From Streptomyces sp. A1136 (GTDB lineage: Bacteria; Actinomycetota; Actinomycetes; Streptomycetales; Streptomycetaceae): a DNA stretch of 59,820 nt. The stretch lies in the NCBI RefSeq assembly GCF_004795055.1, contig NZ_SSBJ01000040.1, positions 1 to 59,820 on the forward strand. The letters are read 5' to 3'. Position numbers and translations under genes: made by a program. Of this stretch, positions 53,226-59,820 are shown piece after piece (positions within the stretch are counted from its first letter, which is position 1; the number at the start of each line of letters is the position of its first letter). The notes beneath the pieces are model-generated. The model made no database searches and was not told where the DNA came from. It saw only the letters and a list, made by a program, of their open reading frames with translations.

Positions 53226-55647
53226 GATGAGGACTCCTTGATGGTGGTTGTCCGCGAGCTCACTTCGGCGGCGTAGTTGGCCCAGTCGCCTGCCGAGAGG
53301 CGTTGCCAGGCGACGGCGACGTCGGTGTGGATGCCCAGGGTGCGGGCGAGGATCGCGGCGGGGATCTCGGTGGCGAGCTGGAAAAGAGCGGTGCTGCGGG
53401 CCTGGTTGGGGCGGATACCGAGATTGTTCAGCCGCTGCGTCAACTGTGTGGTGCTGATCGGGCGTCCGGGCTGGCCTCCGGGGAAGAGCCATGTAGAGGG
53501 AGCCAGGGCGCCGATGGTCGCGTGCCCCTTGCGGTTCGCGGCGACGGTGCGGGCCAGCTGGGCGACGGGCTCGGGCAGCTGAACGGGTGCATTACCGAGG
53601 TGGAGACGTACCTTTTGGGCGCCGACCTCGACGTCCTCGATGGTCAGTCGGTGGATCGCCGATGGCCCTTGTGCGTAGAGGAGGAGAAGCAGTCCTGCGA
53701 GGCGGTCTTCGGGTTTGAGGGTGTCGTCGTGCAGGAGCCGGCGTGCGACGTTCCACCGGTGCTCGTCATCCAGTGGCTGGGTGGGGCCGTGCCAGCGGAC
53801 AGCGGGGACGTGGACGGTGGTGAGCTTGTTGGCGCGAGCCCAGCGGACGAAGTGCCCGGCTGTGTGGCGGTAGGTCGCGGAGTCGTCGGTGAGCCACTGG
53901 TCGAGGTTGGCCTGTCGGCACGTCTCCAAGGCGAGGTCGTGAGCCTGAAGCCAGGTAAGGAAGGCGACGGCCGCATGGGTGCGTTGACGCGCGGATGCGA
54001 ACTGCTGCGGAGTGAGGTGGCGGCCGTTGCTGCGTCGGCGTCGTCGACGGACCAGGTGCCATATCGCGTACTGATGCAGGACTTTGCGCTGTTCGGGGTC
54101 TTGCTGTGATGCGAGAAGGCCCGTGAGGAAACGTTCGAGGCGGACCATGTACTCGTCCCGCTCGGGCAGGGCACCGACACCGACGAGGACTTGGCGAGGT
54201 GGGCGAGGGGCGGGCTGTCGGGCAGCTCGTCGAGGGCCTCGTGAGTCAGGGCTCGTCTGCCGGCCGCGAGGTCGGCCAGGACCGGAGACACGAGCGGCTT
54301 GTTCAGCCACCGATTGGCGGTGAGTGGGTGCTCGGTGGTGGCGATGTTGTTCCGCAGGGCTTCGAGACCGGGATGGAGGGCAGCGGACGGAGGGCCCAGG
54401 AGCTCGTTGAGGCGCCGATTGATGAGACAACGAGCGCACTGGCCGGGGTGCGGGTAATCGGGCTCGCTGCAGGTGGGGCAGGTGTGCCAGACCTCAGGCG
54501 CGGTGCAGCCCAGGCAAAGGGGCTGGTCGAGAGTTCCGGAGACGACCGCCGCGACGCCGCCGCAGGCCGAGCACGGCGCAGAGTGACGCTGGCAGTCCAG
54601 GCACCATGGCCGACCCGTAGTCCGGGAGGTGCCGCAAGGTTTCTCCGCGTCGCAGATGCTGCAAGTCGCGGTGGGCAAGGAGGGGCAGCCTTGGCAGAGC
54701 GGGCCGTCCGGTGTGCGGGTGTTCACGACCCTTCGTCGGCCGCAGTTGATGCAGGTCTCCAGGTTCGCCGGGTCGCTGACCAGGCAGTTCGGACACACCG
54801 GCCGGCCTTGGTCGTCGCGGGTGGCGGGCTCTCGGCGGGCTCCGCATCCCGAGCACTCCTCTATACGGGAGTGGGAGATGCACATGCGGCAGACCCGCTT
54901 TCCATCCAGAGGCTTGTCGATGCGTACGACTCTGTGGCAGCCGGGGCAGGACGGCCGGACGATCCCGGCGATGCCGGCCTCGTGCAGCAGGTCGATCAGC
55001 TTGAGGATCGCGCGGTGGGGTGCGAGGTGACCGTCGCCGGTCAGCAGAGCTGGGTGGGATTCCAGGGCCCAGGCAAGTTTCCGCTGGTAGGAGGGACGAG
55101 GTGCCGATCGACGGACCGCCTCGGAGACTGCCTCCCGTTCGGCCTGCGGATCCAGTTCAGCGATCAGGGCGCCGATCACTGCGATGGGGTCACGTCCGTC
55201 GTCGTCAGGGCACTTGCCGCATCGCGGCCGCCCGGTCCGGTCGCGTGAAGCGACCCGGCGGGTGTTTCCGCAGGCAGCACACGGCTCGGGCTGTGACCGC
55301 CCGCAGTTCCAGCAGTACCAGTCCTGGCCGCGGCGCTGGAGCGTTCGTATCTGCCTGCCGCATTCGGCGCAACACGGCGGCGAGACCGTCTGGACCCCGG
55401 CCTCACGCAGGGCGATGAGCAGGGCGCCGACGGCCCTGGGCACCGGCGAGCGACCGTCGTTCAGCACGCGAGGATGCTCACTGAGATGTGCCGCGAGGAG
55501 GCGTGACTTCGAGCGTCCGCCCGCGACGCTGGCGACCACGGCACGGATCCGGTCCGGCTCCAGCTGATGTTCGATGGCCGCGACCAGGTCCGCAATGAGC
55601 CCGATCGGGTCGGAGACGGCCCGCTCGGGAGGACCGGGTGCGGTCAC
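53222..55647 (-). pseudogene. multi-zinc-ribbon recombinase-like protein, one frameshift
   Basis: About 800 residues when two frames are joined at a missing base near 54197 (LAHLAK, then VLVGVGALPERDEYMV). From about residue 90 to 420 there are at least seven C-x2-C ribbons in tandem (CCAECG, CWNCG, CAACG, CPGC, CSGCG, CINCG, CSIC, CSACG, CPTC). The C-terminal 330 residues follow the tyrosine-recombinase layout (SAIHRLTIEDVEVGAQKVRL; NNLGIRPNQARSTALFQLA; LARTLGIHTDVAVAWQRLSA), but the H-x-x-R histidine is absent and the tyrosine position is Trp, so it should bind DNA without cutting. Starts at GTG overlapping the HTH stop. Possibly functional if the slip is a read error. Confidence 0.75.
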
Positions 55648-55985
55648 GGCCGCTCGAAACCGCGGATGCGGGCTCGCTTGGGTCGCAGCTCACCGACGCC
55701 TGCCTCGGCACCGACAGCCTTCTTTGTTCGGGTAGCGGTTCCGGCACCCGCCGCGGCGGTCGGCTCGATGAGGTCGTCCATGGTGCAGTTGAGGATGTCG
55801 AGCAACGCCATGAGGGTCTTCAGGCTGAGCCGCTCGGGACGCTCGACGACGAGCCGGTAGACCTGGCTGGACGACAGGGTGATGCCCCGTTCGTCCAGTA
55901 GCGGGATGAGGTCGGTGGTGGAGAACAGCCCTCGATCGGCCATGACCTTGCGCAAGTGCCAGTGGTAGTCGAGCTTCGCGGCCAT
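55644..55985 (-). CDS. small Cro/C1-type HTH protein of the recombinase operon
   Basis: 113 residues. LRKVMADRGLFSTTDLIPLL, then GITLSSSQVYRLVVERPERL and LKTLMALLDILNCTMDDLIE are the five helices of an XRE-type domain; the tail (KKAVGAEAG, RPKRARIRG) is basic. It starts within the stop of the recombinase gene (TGATG) and its stop overlaps the next GTG. Position and size recall the small accessory protein of Tn554-like three-gene systems. It probably regulates the operon or directs recombination. Confidence 0.85.
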   Translation of the reverse strand: MAAKLDYHWHLRKVMADRGLFSTTDLIPLLDERGITLSSSQVYRLVVERPERLSLKTLMALLDILNCTMDDLIEPTAAAGAGTATRTKKAVGAEAGVGELRPKRARIRGFERP

Positions 55986-57106
55986 CAGCGGTCCTTGATT
56001 GCGGGGAACGGGGCGAGCGCGGGCGCAAGTGCCCTGTGGAGCATGGTGTTCATGAAGTCGTCGCTGACGTGGGTGTAGATAGCGGTGGAGCTGTCATTCT
56101 CGTGACCGACTTGCTGCTGGAGAAACCGCCGGTCAACCCCGTCCTCTGTGAGGTGGGTGACGTAGGAGTGGCGAGCGGAGTGGACAGTCAGCGCCTTCGG
56201 GAGCTTCAGCGCGTCGCGGTAGGCGATGAACCGGGCGTTGATCTCCGCCGGCTTGACCCGGCCGCCCCGCTCGGTCACCCACAAGGCGGGGTGATCCTCG
56301 TAGCCGAACCGCGGCCGTACGTTCTCCACGTAATCGGCGACCGCCTCCACCGCCCAGTCCATCACCGACAGCACGTTCCGACGGCGCGGCGGCTGCCCCT
56401 TCTTCGCCTTGCCGTAGCGGACATTGAGGGTGCCGTATCGGCCGAACTGCGGTGCCTTCGCGTTCCGCCCGAAGTCGACCACATCCAGCTTCGATGTCTC
56501 CGTCCGGCGCAGACCCCACCCATAGATGACCTTGAAGAGGGTGGCATCGCGGTAGGCGGCGAGGGCTCCCTTGCGCTTGGCCCGTACCGCTCGATCGACC
56601 TGGTCATCGGCGTAGTCGAGGAAGCGTTGGATCTCCTCACGGGTGAACGGCCTCGCCTCGGGGCGCCCCTCGTAGTCGTTGAGATGGGTGATGGTGTTCC
56701 ACTCGTGGCAGATGGCCACGGGGTGAGTGCCGAAGGCGTCCTCGCAGGCCGCCGACCAGCCGTAGCGGCCGTCGATCAAGAATTCGCTGAACAGGCGCAG
56801 GCTGCCCTGATAGCTGCGGATCGTGGACGGCGCGAGGTGCTTCTCGCTGGTCAGCCACAGTGACCACTCGTCCACGTGGCCGGGCGTCCAGGCCCACGGG
56901 TATTCGTTGGTGTGCTCCAGAAACCGCCGTACGAGTCTTTCGCGGGCGGTGACCGTGTCCTCACGGAGCCCGCGAGCGGCTTGTTGGGCCCGCCAGCCCC
57001 GCACCATGGCTTCGACCATCGCGTCCTGTGGACGCAGCTGGGCCACCCCGGAGACCAGTTCCAGGTGAGCTGCCCCCGCCAGATCGGCGCGTCGCTGTAG
57101 ACCCAC
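55985..57106 (-). CDS. tyrosine recombinase/integrase
   Basis: 373 residues from GTG 57106, with a GGGGAGGG ribosome site. N-terminal SAM-like core-binding domain: VEAMVRGWRAQQAARGLRED then SLWLTSEKHLAPSTIRSYQG. Catalytic domain: IYGWGLRRTETSKLDVVDF (Arg I), TVHSARHSYVTHLTEDG (H-x-x-R), VGHENDSSTAIYTHVSDDF (His and nucleophile Tyr). All catalytic residues are present, so it should cut and rejoin DNA. It opens a four-gene overlapping operon. Confidence 0.95.
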   Translation of the reverse strand: MGLQRRADLAGAAHLELVSGVAQLRPQDAMVEAMVRGWRAQQAARGLREDTVTARERLVRRFLEHTNEYPWAWTPGHVDEWSLWLTSEKHLAPSTIRSYQGSLRLFSEFLIDGRYGWSAACEDAFGTHPVAICHEWNTITHLNDYEGRPEARPFTREEIQRFLDYADDQVDRAVRAKRKGALAAYRDATLFKVIYGWGLRRTETSKLDVVDFGRNAKAPQFGRYGTLNVRYGKAKKGQPPRRRNVLSVMDWAVEAVADYVENVRPRFGYEDHPALWVTERGGRVKPAEINARFIAYRDALKLPKALTVHSARHSYVTHLTEDGVDRRFLQQQVGHENDSSTAIYTHVSDDFMNTMLHRALAPALAPFPAIKDR

Positions 57107-57135
57107 TCTCGCCCTCCCCTTCAGAGGGCAAATCC

Positions 57136-57256
57136 TGCATCAGATGGGATCTGATCGCCAAACTCCCAGCTCAAGCCGCCAAGTTGCATGAGGGTAGAGC
57201 CCTCGCCGGACCCTGGACTGCCCTCGCGACCTGCACTTTCTCGCCCGTCTGATGCA
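57136..57256. repeat. palindrome cluster upstream of the integrase
   Basis: TGCATCAGATGGG (57136-57148) and CCCGTCTGATGCA (57244-57256) form a 13-bp inverted repeat, 12 of 13 matching, about 95 bases apart. Within the first, ATCAGAT-GGG-ATCTGAT (57139-57155) is itself a perfect palindrome. The site lies between the integrase start and the end of the truncated recombinase. It could be an att or recombinase-binding site, or the operator of the small HTH protein. Confidence 0.5.
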
Positions 57257-57790
57257 ATTCCTGAGAGTTGCGGTAGTAACCCCTGGTGGTTTCGAAGCTG
57301 TCGTGGTCCATGAGTTCGGCCAGGACGTCGACGGGGACGCCCGAGTCCGCGTGGCGCTGTGCGAAGGAGTGCCGGTAGGCGTAGGGGAAGATCTTCTCCT
57401 TGTCGAAGACCGTGCCGTCGTCGAGGACGAAATCGGGCAGGGTCTCAACCCACTCGCGGTGCATGCCGGACAGGTGGTTGGAGTCGATCGACCGGTCCCC
57501 GCGCAGGTTCAGGTTCTGCGAGGGCAGCAGCACCAGCTTCGACGGGGGCCGGTCGGGGAAGCGTTCCCGTACGCGTTCCTGCTGGGCGATGATCAGCTGG
57601 GCGGTCGGCTCGTGAATGGGCAGCTGGCGACCGATCCGCTGTTCCTTCCAGTTGTTGTAGAGCAGGACTGGCTTGTCCTGGCTGTCGCGGGTCAGACAGT
57701 TCAGCTCCAGCCGGCAGACCTCCTCGGGCCGGCGGCCGGTGTCCATGAGCAGTTCGACATCACGAAGTGGTTCAACCGGGAGGTCTGGAC
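57171..57790 (-). pseudogene. second tyrosine recombinase, C-terminal part
   Basis: Contains LLMDTGRRPEEVCRLELNCL (Arg I), FPYAYRHSFAQRHADSGVPV (H-x-x-R) and DVLAELMDHDSFETTRGYY (His/Asp and Tyr), so the catalytic core is complete, but the N-terminal half is missing (junction near 57790) and the C-terminus after EKVQVARAVQ does not match the family. It probably belonged to the same multi-recombinase unit, as in three-recombinase (RIT/Tn554-like) elements. Confidence 0.75.
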
Positions 57791-57893
57791 GTCCGCCCTC
57801 AAGGCTACGGCGTCACCCGCCGCTGACCCAGGCCGTGCCTCCAGCGGCGAGCGGGCAACTCTGCGAGGGCTCGGCGGTGGGGCCGCTCCCGTC

Positions 57894-58412
57894 TCAGCCC
57901 CGCGACCGGTTCGGACGGTGGGGCCGGCGCCGGCCCGGTGAGGGGTCGGGAGCGGCCTCCGGTGAGGAGAACCCGCCCGGTACTGCGGTGCGCTGCGCCG
58001 GCTGCTCCACGGAAGGGGCCGCCGGGGTGGGGACGGCGGGCTTGGCCCCAGCCAGGATGGTGATGTGCGGGATGTGCCGGGCGCAGGTCTGGCAGACCTC
58101 TGCCAGGGTCCAGACCTGGCCGACGGCCGGGTTGTGGACGAGGACCAGCAGGCTGCTGCCGGCGCACTGGACGGCGGATTCGTGGAGGGCGCAGTGCGCG
58201 CTGCCGCAGCTGCAGGCGGCGTTGAGGCGGGCGCCGGCGAGGCGTCCGTGGGCCTTGATGTGCTCGGCGGCGAAGCGGCGCATGCTCGCGGCGTCCTTCG
58301 AGCGGGGCGGCATCCGGCAGGCGGCGGTGCTGCAGGTGACGGACACGGTGTGATCGGGGTGGCCGGTGAGGCGGACCGTCCAGGTCCGTCCCGGCACGCG
58401 TGCTCCGGGCAT
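57894..58412 (-). CDS. hypothetical cysteine-rich protein
   Basis: 172 residues from ATG 58412. Two similar halves each carry cysteines and histidines: VSVTCSTAACRMPPRSKD and AACSCGSAHCALHESAVQCA, then VCQTCARHIPHITILAG, which suggests zinc binding; the last 45 residues are proline-rich. Similar proteins occur in Streptomyces integrative elements next to regulators. No function is known. Confidence 0.6.
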   Translation of the reverse strand: MPGARVPGRTWTVRLTGHPDHTVSVTCSTAACRMPPRSKDAASMRRFAAEHIKAHGRLAGARLNAACSCGSAHCALHESAVQCAGSSLLVLVHNPAVGQVWTLAEVCQTCARHIPHITILAGAKPAVPTPAAPSVEQPAQRTAVPGGFSSPEAAPDPSPGRRRPHRPNRSRG

Positions 58413-58537
58413 CAGGGTCAAGTCGGGGTCCCGTCGTTGGGCTGGTAGGTGCCGGCGTTCTGCCGGGCTCGTGCAGGGGGCCGCGTGCGTACGCCGCGGC
58501 CGAGGGGCGTCCCATGGGCGGCGCGGGGCGCTCTGGT

Positions 58538-58716
58538 TCAGAGCGGGCGCAGGACGGCGACTACCTTGCCGAGGATAACGGCGTCGTCGCCGGGGTTCGG
58601 CTGATGCGCCGCGTTGTGCGGCATGAGCCAGACCCGGCCGATCTCGCGGCGCAGGCGTTTGACGGTGGCTTCGCCGTCCAGGATGGCGGCCTCGATCATG
58701 CTGTCGCCGACCACCG
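58538..58716 (-). pseudogene. LexA C-terminal remnant with internal deletion
   Basis: Reads VVGDSMIEAA directly joined to ILDGEATVKRLRREIG, then RVWLMPHNAAHQPNPGDD and ILGKVVAVLR. LexA has about 25 residues between G-D-S-M-I (catalytic Ser) and the E-A-T-V-K-R-L (catalytic Lys) segment; these are lost. The HTH half is missing as well. A deletion between two copies of GCCGCCAT-type sequence would give this join. Confidence 0.75.
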
Positions 58717-58830
58717 GAAACCGAGAAGTTCGCCGAATCTTGGAGGGCTCAGGATGGAAACCGATGGCAGACTGCCCCGACCACGTTCACTCTGACGTAG
58801 GTTCGCGTGCCCCGCCGTAGGCTGATCGGC

Positions 58831-59178
58831 ATGCCGAGCCAGGAGAGCCCCCAAAACGCTGTCAAGCACTGGCAGGAGTGCGCCGACGTCGACGATTTCC
58901 TCGACCAGATCCGCCTCCGCCCCGGCATGTGGCTGCCCGACGGTTCGCTCCAGCACCTGCAGTCCATGCTCACCGGCTACTGCGTCGCGCTGGGTATCCA
59001 CTCCATCGATGAACCCTTCGGCTTCTGGCCCGAAGGCGACTTCACCTGCTGGCTCCGGAATCATCGCGGGGTCTCCAGCTCCCTCAGCTGGGCATCTGAA
59101 ATTGAACGGACCACGCCGGTGGGATCAACTTCGGTTGCCCAGTTCTTCCAGTTGCTCGATGAATACCGCGGCCGATAG
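58831..59178 (+). CDS. hypothetical protein, 115 residues
   Basis: Compact protein: ADVDDFLDQIRLRPGMWLPD, GSLQHLQSMLTGYCVALGIH and DEPFGFWPEGDFTCWLRNHR, ending VAQFFQLLDEYRGR. The G-M-W-x-x-D-G-S-L-x-x-L-Q-x-M-L-x-G-Y pattern recurs in small Streptomyces proteins near immunity-like genes. Not named. Confidence 0.65.
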   Translation: MPSQESPQNAVKHWQECADVDDFLDQIRLRPGMWLPDGSLQHLQSMLTGYCVALGIHSIDEPFGFWPEGDFTCWLRNHRGVSSSLSWASEIERTTPVGSTSVAQFFQLLDEYRGR

Positions 59179-59183
59179 AGCTC

Positions 59184-59597
59184 TCACTCAATCTCAGCTA
59201 CGTCGGCACGGGGCAGCCGGTGCCACTGGTGGCCGCACCCGTCGGAACAGAAGCGCTGGCGTCGGCGATGGTCGGCAACCGCCAGCACTGAGATCAGCAG
59301 CCGGAACGCCTTCCGGCGCTCGTCCAAGGGAGCCAGACTGGCGATCTTCCCCAGCTGTTCGTTGATCCGGCCGCGTGTGATCAGAACTGCCGGAGTGTGG
59401 GTCGCGCGGAGGCCGGCGCGGCGAATGGCCTCGGGCCCGTCGTCGGAGGTGGCTCGCGCCTGGACGCAGTAGTGAGACAGGAGCCGCAGGGCTGCGACCT
59501 GCTCCTCGACGAGGAGGCCGTCGAACCAGGCGAGGCCCTGTGCCATGGGGCGGCGCTCCTGAGCCAACTCGTTGAACATGACGGCCCACTTGTTCAC
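59184..59597 (-). CDS. DUF5958 family protein (second copy)
   Basis: 137 residues. GLRATHTPAVLITRGRIN and RRRQRFCSDGCGHQWHRL match the copy at 29730-30146, including the C-x3-C-G-H-x-W-H site. The N-terminus (LNELAQ-like FNELAQERRPMAQGLAWFD) is conserved too. Intact. Convergent with the 58831 gene, five bases between stops. Confidence 0.75.
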   Translation of the reverse strand: MNKWAVMFNELAQERRPMAQGLAWFDGLLVEEQVAALRLLSHYCVQARATSDDGPEAIRRAGLRATHTPAVLITRGRINEQLGKIASLAPLDERRKAFRLLISVLAVADHRRRQRFCSDGCGHQWHRLPRADVAEIE

Positions 59598-59706
59598 GCC
59601 TCATCCCCTTGACCGGAACCGGGAACATTCGTTCCTGGCATCGAACCACACCAGTCATTCAACCGATCCACGCGATCATGTCAGAGCCCGCAGCTAGGGT
59701 CCGTCT

Positions 59707-59820
59707 TCAAATCGATCTTGCCCAGAGCAGAAGTGATGCGAGTGTGACCGCCGCTTCGTATGAAGTGGCGGTCTTCTCGTAGCGGGTGGCGATGCCGCGG
59801 AAGCCTTTGAGCTGGTTGAA
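59707..59820 (-). CDS. IS5-family transposase, C-terminus, running off the window
   Basis: Only the end is inside: FNQLKGFRGIATRYEKTATS then YEAAVTLASLLLWARS and a stop, the catalytic-helix end of an IS5 transposase. The sequence just past the stop (GGGTCCGTCTTC) is a plausible IS end. Whether it is intact cannot be seen. Confidence 0.8.
   Translation of the reverse strand, partial: FNQLKGFRGIATRYEKTATSYEAAVTLASLLLWARSI

Noticed and set aside
1..59820. CRISPR array, tRNA or rRNA genes
   Set aside because: No regularly spaced direct repeats with spacers, no cas genes, and no tRNA T-loop with a matching acceptor stem were found by eye.

Overview
The window reads as one end of a linear replicon (chromosome arm or linear plasmid) of a Streptomyces or close relative. 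The DNA is very high GC. The gene families (Ku plus LigD-type ligase, DUF6233, DUF5958, DUF6000, SUKH, large STAND ATPases) are typical of Streptomyces accessory DNA. Bases 1-300 are a dense array of short perfect hairpins with three-base loops (TCC, TGC, TTC), the layout known from Streptomyces telomeres. No tap/tpg terminal-protein genes are visible.

Layout. 0.3-6 kb: subtelomeric hypothetical genes, an IS5 remnant, a small secreted protein, an HTH protein fused to a scrambled MerR remnant, a truncated ATP-dependent DNA ligase, and an intact SRPBCC-MarR pair behind palindromic operators. 6-10 kb: a helicase fragment, a SUKH protein and a complete IS21-type element (istA, istB). 10-12.5 kb: a STAND/NLR-like ATPase whose N-terminal motif matches the C-terminal motif of the small protein encoded just upstream, as in NLR/effector pairs proposed to signal by amyloid templating; the small gene has an in-frame TAG and the ATPase lost most of its TPR array. 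13-15.4 kb: non-homologous end-joining genes (Ku and LigD-type ligase). 15.8-28 kb: small hypotheticals, ArsR regulator, aldo/keto reductase, GpsA-like dehydrogenase, flavin split-barrel protein, lipoprotein and secreted protein, mixed with IS630, IS5 and other transposase debris.

28-48 kb is an island of orphan immunity-like genes (SUKH, SUKH-LRR, a SUKH protein ending in an Lsr2 DNA-binding domain, Imm49-like, DUF6000, DUF5958, HEAT) without recognisable toxins, among IS5, IS21, IS110, IS256, IS630 and ISL3 remnants and one apparently intact IS5-family copy with a CTAG target duplication. 48-51.4 kb: a LuxR-type two-component system divergent from a secreted alpha/beta hydrolase. 52.5-57.8 kb: a tightly overlapping operon of a tyrosine recombinase, a short HTH protein, a very large multi-zinc-ribbon recombinase-like protein lacking the catalytic tyrosine (frameshifted here) and a HAD phosphatase; a truncated second tyrosine recombinase and a cluster of palindromes lie just upstream. 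The last 2 kb hold a LexA remnant, a second DUF5958 gene and the end of another IS5 transposase running off the window.

The strongest candidates for little-described biology are the recombinase operon, the paired-motif NLR locus and the SUKH-Lsr2 fusion. Much of the window is decaying: many genes carry one frameshift or stop, and several junctions look like small deletions between short repeats.
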